From Trifolium pratense (Eukaryota; Streptophyta; Magnoliopsida; Fabales; Fabaceae): a stretch of 64,000 nt of DNA. Made by a program: the position numbers and the translations under genes. The notes under the pieces were generated by a model. The model did not search any database, was not told the DNA's origin, and worked only from the letters and a program-made list of their open reading frames with translations. Positions 40,919 to 51,606 of the stretch are shown piece after piece. Position 1 is the stretch's first letter. The number at the start of each line of letters is the position of its first letter. The stretch spans positions 19,750,127-19,814,126 of the forward strand of contig NC_060062.1 in the NCBI RefSeq assembly GCF_020283565.1, read 5' to 3'.

Positions 40919-41169
40919 AGGAATCAAATTACACCGGTGTAACATTTGAGTAATGTTACACCGCTCAATAACGCTTTAACAAATACAAATTTTACAAAAT
41001 CCACTGTTGGATTGAAAGCTTATATCGTATAGATCATCCATGTTAAATTTTACAAAAAACTTAAATCGTTTGATATGTTATTGAGACAGATGAAGATTAA
41101 TGGTTTATGCGTTTTTATTGAATACTTTTGTAAAATTTGCATTCGTTAAAGCGATATTGAGCGGTCCCC
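40917..41169. mobile_element. Foldback MITE in (TA)n, copy 3, internally deleted
   Basis: The left arm is complete but the right arm is mostly missing, ending GAGCGGTCCCC. Its last 200 bp, 40969 onward, recur exactly at 43185-43384. Confidence 0.85.
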
Positions 41170-41184
41170 ATATATATATATATA
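40969..41184 (+). repeat. 216-bp direct duplication, left copy
   Basis: From TAACGCTTTAAC through the MITE remainder and into the (TA)n tract. Read base by base it matches 43185-43400 with a constant offset of 2216 bp. Confidence 0.88.
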
Positions 41185-41189
41185 TGGGG

Positions 41190-43187
41190 GCTGCTAATTT
41201 AGACCCAGTTGGGTCTAAATTAGCAAGGTGCACCTTTTGAGTTGGACAAAAATACCCATTTTTTAATTTTTTGGAAGAATAGAGCAACAGGGGTATTTCT
41301 GTAATTTTCTGCAATTTTACACGCGCCCCCCACTTCTTTTTCCCCCCCAGGACACGTGTCACGCGATTACAGGACCAAATTCACGCGCGTGCACCACACG
41401 CGCCGACAGGCGCGCGTGGGTGGAAGGATGGGAGGAGAGAGAAACTTTGCTTTTGAAAAAGGCAGCCACGTGTCACGCTATTATTGGGTCTGCGTGATTT
41501 TTTTCATTTTATACTTTAAACTCGATTATTTCGTCGTAAATTAATTTTTTATTTTTTAATTTTTATACCAAAATTCATAATTTTTTTTTCTCTACAAATA
41601 GAGACTTGGTTTGTTTGATTTGGACACCGAAAAAAAAACGCAATTTTTCACTACTTTAAACTCGATTATTTCGTCGTAAATTAATTTTTTATTTTTTATT
41701 TTTTATACCAAAAATCATAATTTTTTTTTCTCTACAAATAGAGACTTGGTTCGTTTGATTTGGACACAGAAAAAAAAAACCCAATTTTTCACTACCTTAA
41801 TCTCATCAAATAACTAATAATCAACTTACTGAAACCATTTTACCAGCAAAATGGTTTCAGATTACAACTCTCTGAAACCATTCTACCAGATAAATGGTTT
41901 CAGAAGCAAACACAATTAATAAATTACTCACTGAAACCATTCTACCAGTAAAATGGTTTCAGAATACAACTATATGCAACTATTCTACAAGCTAAATGGT
42001 TTCAGAAGCAAATAACTAATAATCAACTTACTGAAACCATTCTACCAGCAAAATGGTTTCAGATTACAACTCTCTGAAACCATTGTACCAGATAAATGGT
42101 TTCAGAAGCAAACACAATTAATAAATTACTCACTGAAACCATTCTACCAGTAAAATGGTTTCAGAATACAACTATGTGCAACCATTCTACAAGCTAAATG
42201 GTTTCAGAAGCAAATAACTAATAATCAACTTACTGAAACCATTTTACCAGCAAAATGGTTTCAGATTACAACTCTCTGAAACCATTCTACCAGATAAATG
42301 GTTTCAGAAGCAAACACAATTAATAAATTACTCACTGAAACCATTCTACCAGTAAAATGGTTTCAGAATACAACTATGTGCAACCATTCTACAAGCTAAA
42401 TGGTTTCAGAAGCAAATAACTAGTAATCAACTTACTGAAACCATTCTACCAGCAAAATGGTTTCAGATTACAACTCTCTGAAACCATTCTACCATATAAA
42501 TGGTTTCAGAAGGATTTCGGTGTCCAAATCAAACGAACCAAGTCTCTATTTGTAGGGAAAAAAAAATTATGAATTTTGGTATAAAAAATAAAAAATAAAA
42601 AATTAATTTACGACGAAATAATCGAGTTTAAAGTAGTGAAAAATTGCGTTTTTTTTTCTGTGTCCAAATCAAACAAACCAAGTCTCTATTTGTAGAGAAA
42701 AAAAAATTATGAATTTTGGTATAAAAAATAAAAAATAAAAAATTAATTTACGACGAAATAATCGAGTTTAAAGTATAAAATGAAAAAAATCACGCAGACC
42801 CATTCATATGCTGACACGTGGCTGCCTTTTTTAAAAGCAAAATTTTCTCTCTCCAGCTTATAATCTAGTGTGGCGCAGACAGGATGATCTGATAGATCAG
42901 GATGATCTGGGCTGTCTGATTGATCAGACAGTCTTAATGAGATCACATCTTGGCTGTCTGATTGAAATCAACGGTCTGTAACCATGGTCCTTCCGTACGC
43001 GCGCGACACTGGATCCACGTCTATTAATTGTTTAAGAAGGTGGGGCGCGTGATGTTATTTTTTTTTTATGTAAAATTACAGAAATGTCCCTGTTGCTCTA
43101 TTCTTTCAAAAATTAAAAGAATGGGTATTTTGGTCCAACTCAAAAGGTGCACCTTGCTAACTTAGACCTAACTAGGGTCTAAGTTAA
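41190..43187. mobile_element. ~2-kb nested-palindrome element with a hairpin array at its core
   Basis: Outer inverted arms of about 140 bp contain TAATTTAGACCC, TTAGCAAGGTGCACC, AACAGGGGTATTT and relatives. Inside, a 140-bp module (ACTTTAAACTCGATTATTTC start) occurs twice in tandem at 41513-41792 and twice inverted at about 42495-42774. The core is the 202-bp tandem array. Short non-palindromic patches (41340-41440 GC-rich, 42860-43000) break the symmetry. No open frame is convincing. Class uncertain; no clean target duplication was found. Confidence 0.8.
41811..42509. repeat. 202-bp tandem array of small hairpins, ~3.5 units
   Basis: TAACTAATAATC-type unit starts occur at 41811, 42013, 42215 and 42417, exactly 202 bp apart. 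Each unit holds four 30-32 bp hairpins with stem CTGAAACCATT/AATGGTTTCAG and loop such as CTACCAGCAA; the fourth is degenerate on its left side. About 14 hairpins in total. Confidence 0.92.
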
Positions 43188-43383
43188 CGCTTTAACAAAT
43201 ACAAATTTTACAAAATCCACTGTTGGATTGAAAGCTTATATCGTATAGATCATCCATGTTAAATTTTACAAAAAACTTAAATCGTTTGATATGTTATTGA
43301 GACAGATGAAGATTAATGGTTTATGCGTTTTTATTGAATACTTTTGTAAAATTTGCATTCGTTAAAGCGATATTGAGCGGTCC

Positions 43384-43400
<17 letters not shown>
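43185..43400 (+). repeat. 216-bp direct duplication, right copy (MITE fragment plus TA)
   Basis: Duplicate of 40969-41184, abutting the right end of the 2-kb element at TTAACGC. The TA tract is longer here, to about 43420. Confidence 0.88.
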
Positions 43401-43423
<23 letters not shown>

Positions 43424-43450
43424 TGATGATATTCAAATTAAGTTTCTTAG

Positions 43451-43924
43451 CAGGGCCGGCCCTGTGGGTGTGCAAGGTGAGCCACCGCACAGGGCCTCAA
43501 ACAATTAGGGGCCTCTAATTGTTTATATCGGTCTATTAAAAAAATTATATATGTACAAAAAAAATTAATAACTTTGTTACTACTAAAAATATTTTATTAC
43601 TTTAAAAAAAAATAAAAAATTTAATGGACGTACTCTTAATTTTATAAGTAATTTGCGGTTGATCGTAAAAAAAAAGAAGCAACATTACAAGAAAATTCTT
43701 TTTTTCCGAAGGAAATGTTAAGTTGATAATGAGATTATATTGAAGATGTATTTTAATGTTATTGATTAAAATATGTCGCTTTTAGATGTTATTTAATATG
43801 ATAACTATTTTTTATGTTATTTACAATTTAAATAGAGAATGACTTTTTTTAAAAAATTATATTTTTATTAAAAATAAATTTTTAATTTTCAAACAGGACC
43901 TCCAAATACTCAGGACCGGCCCTG
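43451..43924. mobile_element. hAT MITE, CAGGGCCGGCCCTG family, copy 2
   Basis: CAGGGCCGGCCCTG at the left, GGACCGGCCCTG at the right, and a perfect 8-bp duplication TTTCTTAG at 43443-43450 and 43925-43932. 474 bp, inverted relative to the copy at 7884. Confidence 0.93.
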
Positions 43925-44269
43925 TTTCTTAGTGTATTCACCCTATTAATTGTGTTGAAAGGAATGAGAGAATAATCACATGGATTTCTGGCATAAATAT
44001 AAAACAAATAGCTGATAAGTTGTTGCAGTATAGTGGGAAGTATTCTCATTTATTAACTGGTTATGATTCCCAACAACGACAATCTTTTTTTTTTTTGAAA
44101 CAACGACAACCTTTTTTTCAAACTCAATTTTTTAATAATTTATTTGTTGGGTCGTTACACGTTCCTATTGGGCTTTTCTATTATATTTTAGTTTGAGCCC
44201 TTTAAGCATGATTAACGAGTTAAAGGAATTATCATATGAAATTTGATATTTTCTCTCCCTACTTCCCAT

Positions 44270-44991
44270 TAGGCATGGCAACAGAACCCGTACCCGCGGG
44301 TACCCGCCCGAACCCACCCCGAGTTTGACGGGGAAAAACCGATTTGACTGGGTTTGGGTTCGGGTTCGGGTTTTCCCCGATTTCAAAACACGGGGATGGG
44401 GCGGGTAACGGAGATATTGGTACCCACCCCGAACCCGTCCCCGAACCCGCCCGTTTATATAAAATTACTATATTACCCCTATTTATTTATTTATAATGAC
44501 ACAGATCATATAATTTATCTACTTGAGTTAGGATTTTTAATGAACAATGGTTCTTAGTTATTTGTTTTTTTAGCAATTTCAGTGAACAATGATGTAGAAC
44601 ATTCTTGGTTATGTGGTTGTTTTGACGGTATTTTGGAATATTGGTTTGTACCGGTACTATTTTATGGTTTTGATAATTTTGGAATATCATTTCATTTGTA
44701 TGTTTAATGCATTGAAATTTTGGTTTGTACTTTATTATTTGAAATTTTTTGTATTGTATGTATGTCAGTGTTCGGGAAAATTTTGGGTTCGGGTAAGGTT
44801 CAGCAGGGCAGGGCAAGGTTCGGGGATACCCGAACCCATTTGGGTATACCCGAACTCATTTGGGACGGGGATTGAGTTCAATTTTTCATCCCCGTCGGGT
44901 AATGGGCGGGGAACGGGTATTTATCAATGATTCGGGTATGGGGAGCGGGGAAGGTAAAAACCGTACCCGCGGGTACCCATTGCCATGCCTA
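44270..44991. mobile_element. hAT MITE with TAGGCATGGCA ends
   Basis: Perfect 8-bp duplication CTTCCCAT at 44262-44269 and 44992-44999. Ends TAGGCATGGCA and TGCCATGCCTA. Subterminal zones are strikingly GC-rich, with CCCGAACCC/GGGTTCGGG and CCCGCGGGTACCC clusters, while the middle is AT-rich. 722 bp. Open frames inside are compositional. Confidence 0.92.
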
Positions 44992-44999
44992 CTTCCCAT

Positions 45000-46222
45000 G
45001 AATTTTTTATCTTCTCTGAATTTTCAATTTTGCCCTTGAAAAACTCCGGTTCATAGAAGCCGAAGTTTTTTTTGCCTTGAAAACAAATTTTTGTTTCTAA
45101 AAACCGAAATTTACTCTGAATTTACACTAGTAAAAATTCGGTTTTCGCGAACCGAATTTTTCTGCAAAGGCAAAATTGGAATATTGGGGGTATAAAAGAT
45201 TCACGAGAGGTGGGAAGAGAAAACATCAAGAAATTTTCTCTTTAGGCCCTATGATCATATAATGCATTTATTTATTTATTAAGCAAACTTGTTATAATTA
45301 ATAGTTATGCAATTATGTTTTTTTTTTTTAAGGAATTATGCAATTATGTTGTTTACAATATCTTCCGTGAGCAAAGAAAGATAAAATTACTGGCATAATA
45401 TAATAAACCACATAAGACACATAAATTTAAAGACTAGAGATAGATAAATCAAGGTTTGAAATATAAATTATAAAAGCACATGACGATCACATAAAAGTAT
45501 ATATATATATTGACGAAAAACACATAAAAATATATCTTGAAAAGTATAAATTTAATTAACTCATAAAATTGTTACAGATCCAAGAAATTACTTAGAAAAC
45601 TTTATTAACAATTGTTTTCTTTCAGCAAAGAATAACATATTGAAATTACAACTAATATCTATATCTGGAACTGATGAAATTCGGGGGAAACATGGAATCG
45701 GTTTGTTAAGATGCCTTATTTAGATTATAAACTAATAAAAACCATCCTTGTACATCAAAAAAAAAAAAAAATCCTTATTTATCCTTGTGCGTCCGGGTAC
45801 AATAATCCTCCAGCAATTTTAACACCTACAATATAATGATATATATAATGGAAAGGTCAATTTCCTTATCGAAATTGAATTATGCCGATCGAAAGTTAAA
45901 TATAATAAAATAAATAAATTTGATGCAAGAAACACTTTTTAATAATAATATACAAATAGATAATGTTTATATGCAACTAAACTATGATCTGGATATCGCC
46001 CAAATTAGCATTATAATTTAATCGCCTCATACGCCACTTAAAACAAATTGCCCCAATTGACACATAGTAAAGAATCTCCCATTTGGCACCAATGACAACA
46101 ACTATATGTCACGCTATGCATACTATACAGACTTTCTTTTAAAATCATCACTATTTTCACCAACTCAATTGAAAATTTAAAACTCCACATCAATTTATAA
46201 AAAACCAATAGAATACTCAAAT
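45000..46222. other. AT-rich spacer left of the Copia element
   Basis: A short stretch near 45040-45180 repeats CGAAGTTTTT/AACCGAATTT text. Nothing else is recognised. Confidence 0.45.
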
Positions 46223-46527
46223 TGTTGAGACTAATGAAAGTCAGTAACTTAACAAGTTACTGCAGTACTATCCTTTAGTTAGTTAGTATTCAGTTAGTGA
46301 TTAGTTTGTAGTTGGTTAGTAGTTTGTTACACATTCATAACTGAATGTTAGTTAGCTATTAGTTGGTTCATCTTGTATATATAGTTAACTCATTCTCATT
46401 GTAAAAACTAAGTGTGTAATAATAAAATTTTTCTGGTTCATGCTCACAATGAGCTTAACCGTTTCCTTCATCTTCTTGTTCAAGCTTCTTCTAGTGTTAC
46501 AATGGTGTATCAATCACAGTTTTCACA
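46223..46527 (+). repeat. 5' LTR of the Copia element
   Basis: Starts TGTTGAGAC, ends TTTTCACA. Contains TATATATAG near 46376 as a TATA box and AATAATAAAA as a possible polyadenylation signal. Confidence 0.95.
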
Positions 46528-46713
46528 TGGTATCAGACCTCAAATTGAGGTATGCCATTGTTAATCATTGATTCAGGTTACACACTCCTTCAATTTCGTT
46601 TCTTTCGCTGCAATTTTTCCCAATTCTGCTTCTTGTTTCTGTTTTCCCCAAATTCAAGTTTGTACCCTTGAATTTCTCATTCTTTTTCCTCGATCTTGCA
46701 TTGTTTTTCCATC

Positions 46714-49700
46714 ATGTCTGTGGATAGCAATGTTGGTGCCTTCAATGGCGCAAGTTCATCCAATTCTCAGAATAAGGGTTATCAAAATGATACTCTTAAC
46801 CCTTATTTCTTGCATCCGAATGAAAATCCTAATCTTGCTCTGGTTACACCTCTTCTCTCTGGCCCCAATTATCATTCCTGGTCTCGTGCTATGACTATGG
46901 CGCTTCGATCCAAGAACAAAATGCACTTCATCAATGGAACGCTTCCAAGACCAGATGATGATGATCGTGATTCTTTGGCATGGGATAGGTGCAACACTAT
47001 GCTTTTATCTTGGCTCAATAATTCTGTTAGCCCAGAAATTTCTCAGAGTATTCTATGGTTGGATTCAGCTTCAGAGATATGGCAAGAACTCAAAGAAAGA
47101 TTCTATCAAGGTGATGTTTTTCGTATCTCTGATTTACAAGATGAAATTTCATCTCTTAAGCAAGGTGATAGTACTATTTCTACTTACTATACCTCATTGA
47201 AAAAATTATGGCAAGAACTTGATAATTTTCGTCCAATTCCTGATTCACATTGTGTTCATAACTGTGTTCATGGATGTGCTGCTATTGCTAAGATGAAATC
47301 CTATAAAGAGAGTGACCAAGTGATTAGATTTTTGAAAGGTTTAAATGAGCAATATCATGTTGTCCGTTCCCAAATTATGTTGATGGATCCACTTCCAACT
47401 ATAGGTAAAGTTTACTCCTTGCTTATTCAACAAGAGAGGCAGTTAGCTACCCCTGTAGATGAATCTAAGTTGCTAGCAGTTTCTGGTAATAATCACTATG
47501 CTGGTAGGGGTCATTCCACTCGTGGTAGAGGCACTAGGGGTGGTAGATCTTATGGTAATGGTGGACGTGGTAAAGGGAACAAACTCTGCTCACACTGTGG
47601 TCAAACTAATCACGTTGTTGACAATTGTTGGATAAAGTATGGATATCCACCTCATATGCAGCATCTCCAACATGATAGGGCTATCAACAACTGTGCTAAT
47701 GTTGATGATGATGATGATGATGATGAAACTCCAACTGCCAATTGTGAAGATGGTAATAATGATCATAAAACTGGTAAATTCTCCTTTACTGCAGCTCAGC
47801 ACAAGGCATTACTAGCACTTCTTCAAGGCTCCACTTCAATGCCTTCTCATAGCATAAACCATGTAACCACCAATACAGGTATCTTATGCACCATTCCCTT
47901 ATCCAATAACTCTGATCAATTTATCTTAGATACTGGTGCAACAGACCACATTTGCTTTGATCTTAAATATTTTCAATGTTTGAAACAAATTCCTCCTATA
48001 AACCTCAAACTACCAAATGGAACCCTTGTGAATACTTGCCTTGCTGGTACAATCATGTTTGATCATCAGTTATACTTAACTGATGTGCTTTATTTTCCAA
48101 ATTTTACTTTCAATCTTATATCTGTCCCAAAATTAACCAAAAATTTGCACTGTTCTTTGATGTTTAATGATAATAAATGTGTGATACAGGAGAGTTCATC
48201 AAGGAGGATGATTGGTGTAGCTGATTTGCTTAATGGCCTCTATATTCTCACAACACCCAAAGTTAGTCTAGGTCATATTCCAAATACTTCATGTATCAAT
48301 AATATCAATAAAATCACTGATGTACATAGTTTAGAGTCACACAAGAATAGTGATTGTAATGTGTGGCACAAAAGGTTTGGTCATGCTTCAAATGACAAAT
48401 TGATTGAATTGAATAAAAAATTTCCTTTTGTTAAAATTTCCAATTCTTCTGTTCCCTGTGATGCTTGTTTCTTTGCAAAACAAAAGAGGCTTCCCTTTAC
48501 ACTAAGCTCCACTAAATCTGCTTCTAACTTTGACCTAGTTCACATGGATATATGGGGACCATTAGCTATCCCTTCCATGCTTGGATTCAAATATTTTCTT
48601 ACTGTTGTTGATGATAGAAGCAGATTTACATGGATTTATCTAATGAAAGTGAAATCAGAAGCCTCAACTCACATTAAATCTTTCTATGCTATGGTGAAAA
48701 CTCAATTTAACTGCAATATCAAATGTATCAGAACAGACAATGGGACTGAATTTTTGCTTAAAGATTTTTACAATGAAAATGGAATCATTCATCAATGTTC
48801 TTGTGTTGCTACTCCACAGCAAAATGGCATTGTGGAGAGAAAACATCAACACATTTTAGGCACTGCTAGAGCCCTTTTGTTTCAATCTCATTTACCTAAA
48901 ATTTTTTGGGCTCATGCAGTTGGTCACTCTGTACATATCATAAATAGATTACCTACTCCTTTTTTATCTCAGAAATCTCCTTATCAAATGCTTTATAACT
49001 GTTTACCTGATATTAATAATCTTAAAGTTTTTGGTTGTCTAGCTTATGCTACTACTCTTCAAACTAATAGACATAAACTAGATTCTAGATCAAGGAAATG
49101 TGTCTCTCTTGGCCTCAAAACCGGTGTCAAAGGACACATTCTCTTTGATTTACAATCTAGAGAGGTTTTCATTTCTAGGGATGTAGTGTTCTTTGAACAC
49201 ATCTTTCCTTTTTATACTAAAAATCAACACCAAATTGATCAAACTAATTCTGCTACACAGTCACCTATTCTTTATGATGACTTAGATATGCTATTCACTA
49301 ATCATTCTACTCATCATTCATCTTCACCTTCACTTCCTCTCTTACAAACAGCTACTCCACATTCACCAACATCCATTCCATCTACTCATAGTCCAGATGA
49401 TCATTCATCTCCACCTTCACCAACCCATGATCATCATTCACCCTGTGATCCTGTCATTGAGACAGATGTCATGATACCTACTTCTACAAATACTCCTCTC
49501 ACTACCAGTTCCAATAGTTTACCCATCATAGCACCACCTTCCATTAACCCTGTCAGAAAGTCAGATAGAGTCAAACACCCTCCATCATATCTTCAAGATT
49601 ACCACACCAAAATCCTGGGGAATATAAGTCATTCTGCATCTGATTCTACACATCCATCATCTTCCCAATGTAAGTTTCCTATATCTTCATTTATATCATA

Positions 49701-51321
49701 TGATCATCTATCTCCTGCACACAAACACTATGCACTTAACATATCCACCCTCACTGAACCATCATCATATGAGGAGGCAATGTGTGATGAGAATTGGAAA
49801 AGTGCTGTTAATGTTGAACTGACTGCTTTATTGAAGAATAATACCTGGGATATGGTCAAATTACCACCTCATAAGAAAGCTATTGGATGTAAGTGGGTGT
49901 TCAAATTGAAACTACATGCTGATGGAACTGTTGAGAGACATAAAGCTAGACTAGTAGCAAAAGGGTTCACTCAAACTGAAGGTATTGATTACATAGATAC
50001 ATTCAGCCCAGTTGTCAAAATGACCACTGTAAGAACCTTCATGGCTATAGCTGCTTCTCAAAATTGGCCTCTATTTCAACTTGATGTTAATACAGCTTTC
50101 TTACATGGAGATCTTAATGAGGAAGTTTACATGAAACCTCCTCCTGGGTTGCCCCTTGCTCATCCTGACTTAGTATGCAAGTTACAAAGATCTCTTTATG
50201 GATTAAAACAAGCAAGCAGACAGTGGAATGTTAAACTCACTGAGACATTGCTTTCATCAGGTTATATCCAATCCAAAGCTGACTATTCTCTCTTCACTAA
50301 GAACACATCAACTGGATTCACTGCTATACTTGTATATGTTGATGATTTGGTCTTAGGGGGAACAGACATCGATGAAATTCATCAGTTGAAAGCTCTTCTA
50401 GATACAAAATTCAGCATTAAGGATTTGGGTTCTCTCAAATACTTTTTAGGATTTGAAGTTGCAAGATCCAAAACAGGTATTTCACTATGTCAGAGAAAAT
50501 ATACCTTGGATCTTCTTCAAGATTCTGGCCTACTTGGTACCAAACCAACCCCCACTCCTATGCAACCTCACCTTCAATTGCAAAAATCTTCTGGTAATGC
50601 TATCTCTGATCCCACTACATACAGAAGATTAATTGGAAGATTGTTGTACCTGACACACTCTAGGCCTGAGATATCCTATGCTGTAAGCAAACTTAGTCAG
50701 TTCCTTGATTCACCTACAGATGCTCATATGCTAGCTGGTCTACATGTTCTCAAATATTTGAAGAACAACCCTGGTCAAGGTTTATTCTTCAGTTCATCAT
50801 CATCACTTGCTCTTAAAGGTTATTCTGACTCTGATTGGGGTGCATGCCCTGATACGAGAAGATCAACTACTGGTTTTTGTTTCTTTCTTGGCACTTCTAT
50901 CATTAGCTGGAAAAGCAAAAAGCAAACTGTTGTATCAAGGTCTAGCTCTGAAGTAGAGTATAGAGCATTAGCTCAAGCAGCTTGTGAAGGACAATGGCTT
51001 CTATATCTACTGCAGGACTTTCAAATACCTCATGATTCTCCAATTATACTATATTGTGACAACAAATCAGCTCTTCACATTGCTGCCAACCCAGTCTTTC
51101 ATGAAAGGACTAAACATATAGAAATTGACTGTCATGTGGTTCGAGACAAAGTCCAAGCCAACATTATTCACTTGCTACCTGTATCATCAAAAGAGCAGAT
51201 AGCAGACATTTTCACTAAATCACTACATCCAGGTCCATTCCACACACTTCTAAGCAAGCTTGGAACCATTGACATTCATTCCAGCTTGAGGGGGACTGTT
51301 GAGACTAATGAAAGTCAGTAA
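46714..51321 (+). CDS. Copia gag-pol polyprotein (gag, protease, integrase, RT, RNase H)
   Basis: A 1535-residue single frame. Domains in order: Copia-type N-terminal/gag segment (NPNLALVTPLLSGPNYHSWS); CCHC knuckle CSHCGQTNHVVDNC (about 292-305); protease ILDTGATDHIC (about 403-413); GAG-pre-integrase WHKRFGH with CDAC; integrase core with Asp in MDIWGP (about 611), Asp in RTDNGTEF and Glu in NGIVERKH (about 707); reverse transcriptase with FQLDVNTAFLHGDL and YVDD (about 1208-1211); RNase H with DSDWGACPDTRRSTTG and SSSEVEYRA. All catalytic residues looked for are present and no stop interrupts it, so it could be functional. The start is the first ATG; an in-frame TTG upstream is not used. 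The last eight codons and the stop lie inside the 3' LTR, so the LTR contributes the polyprotein's tail. The motif layout is Ale/Retrofit-like (inference). Confidence 0.96.
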   Translation: MSVDSNVGAFNGASSSNSQNKGYQNDTLNPYFLHPNENPNLALVTPLLSGPNYHSWSRAMTMALRSKNKMHFINGTLPRPDDDDRDSLAWDRCNTMLLSWLNNSVSPEISQSILWLDSASEIWQELKERFYQGDVFRISDLQDEISSLKQGDSTISTYYTSLKKLWQELDNFRPIPDSHCVHNCVHGCAAIAKMKSYKESDQVIRFLKGLNEQYHVVRSQIMLMDPLPTIGKVYSLLIQQERQLATPVDESKLLAVSGNNHYAGRGHSTRGRGTRGGRSYGNGGRGKGNKLCSHCGQTNHVVDNCWIKYGYPPHMQHLQHDRAINNCANVDDDDDDDETPTANCEDGNNDHKTGKFSFTAAQHKALLALLQGSTSMPSHSINHVTTNTGILCTIPLSNNSDQFILDTGATDHICFDLKYFQCLKQIPPINLKLPNGTLVNTCLAGTIMFDHQLYLTDVLYFPNFTFNLISVPKLTKNLHCSLMFNDNKCVIQESSSRRMIGVADLLNGLYILTTPKVSLGHIPNTSCINNINKITDVHSLESHKNSDCNVWHKRFGHASNDKLIELNKKFPFVKISNSSVPCDACFFAKQKRLPFTLSSTKSASNFDLVHMDIWGPLAIPSMLGFKYFLTVVDDRSRFTWIYLMKVKSEASTHIKSFYAMVKTQFNCNIKCIRTDNGTEFLLKDFYNENGIIHQCSCVATPQQNGIVERKHQHILGTARALLFQSHLPKIFWAHAVGHSVHIINRLPTPFLSQKSPYQMLYNCLPDINNLKVFGCLAYATTLQTNRHKLDSRSRKCVSLGLKTGVKGHILFDLQSREVFISRDVVFFEHIFPFYTKNQHQIDQTNSATQSPILYDDLDMLFTNHSTHHSSSPSLPLLQTATPHSPTSIPSTHSPDDHSSPPSPTHDHHSPCDPVIETDVMIPTSTNTPLTTSSNSLPIIAPPSINPVRKSDRVKHPPSYLQDYHTKILGNISHSASDSTHPSSSQCKFPISSFISYDHLSPAHKHYALNISTLTEPSSYEEAMCDENWKSAVNVELTALLKNNTWDMVKLPPHKKAIGCKWVFKLKLHADGTVERHKARLVAKGFTQTEGIDYIDTFSPVVKMTTVRTFMAIAASQNWPLFQLDVNTAFLHGDLNEEVYMKPPPGLPLAHPDLVCKLQRSLYGLKQASRQWNVKLTETLLSSGYIQSKADYSLFTKNTSTGFTAILVYVDDLVLGGTDIDEIHQLKALLDTKFSIKDLGSLKYFLGFEVARSKTGISLCQRKYTLDLLQDSGLLGTKPTPTPMQPHLQLQKSSGNAISDPTTYRRLIGRLLYLTHSRPEISYAVSKLSQFLDSPTDAHMLAGLHVLKYLKNNPGQGLFFSSSSSLALKGYSDSDWGACPDTRRSTTGFCFFLGTSIISWKSKKQTVVSRSSSEVEYRALAQAACEGQWLLYLLQDFQIPHDSPIILYCDNKSALHIAANPVFHERTKHIEIDCHVVRDKVQANIIHLLPVSSKEQIADIFTKSLHPGPFHTLLSKLGTIDIHSSLRGTVETNESQ

Positions 51322-51601
51322 CTTAACAAGTTACTGCAGTACTATCCTTTAGTTAGTTAGTATTCAGTTAGTGATTAGTTTGTAGTTGGTTAGTAGTTTG
51401 TTACACATTCATAACTGAATGTTAGTTAGCTATTAGTTGGTTCATCTTGTATATATAGTTAACTCATTCTCATTGTAAAAACTAAGTGTGTAATAATAAA
51501 ATTTTTCTGGTTCATGCTCACAATGAGCTTAACCGTTTCCTTCATCTTCTTGTTCAAGCTTCTTCTAGTGTTACAATGGTGTATCAATCACAGTTTTCAC
51601 A
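51297..51601 (+). repeat. 3' LTR of the Copia element
   Basis: Same length and sequence as the 5' LTR by reading. Its first 25 bases also encode the end of the polyprotein. Confidence 0.95.
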
Positions 51602-51606
51602 CAAAT

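Larger units (their letters stand above)
46223..51601 (+). mobile_element. Complete Ty1/copia LTR retrotransposon
   Basis: 5379 bp with 305-bp LTRs at 46223-46527 and 51297-51601 that read as identical, and a perfect 5-bp target duplication CAAAT at 46218-46222 and 51602-51606. Directly after the 5' LTR lies TGGTATCAGA, the initiator-tRNA-Met primer binding site (46528 on). A purine tract TTGAGGGGGA precedes the 3' LTR. It carries a single long uninterrupted open frame. Identical LTRs and an intact frame mean a recent insertion, possibly still active. Confidence 0.97.

Noticed and set aside
41811..42509. CRISPR-like regular repeats
   Set aside because: Regular 202-bp units with palindromes recall such arrays by eye, but this is plant DNA, the 'spacers' are also repeated, and the array is the core of a palindromic element.
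44613..44930. 105-codon frame inside the hAT MITE
   Set aside because: No domain, and the C-terminal part is the GC-word cluster of the element's end.
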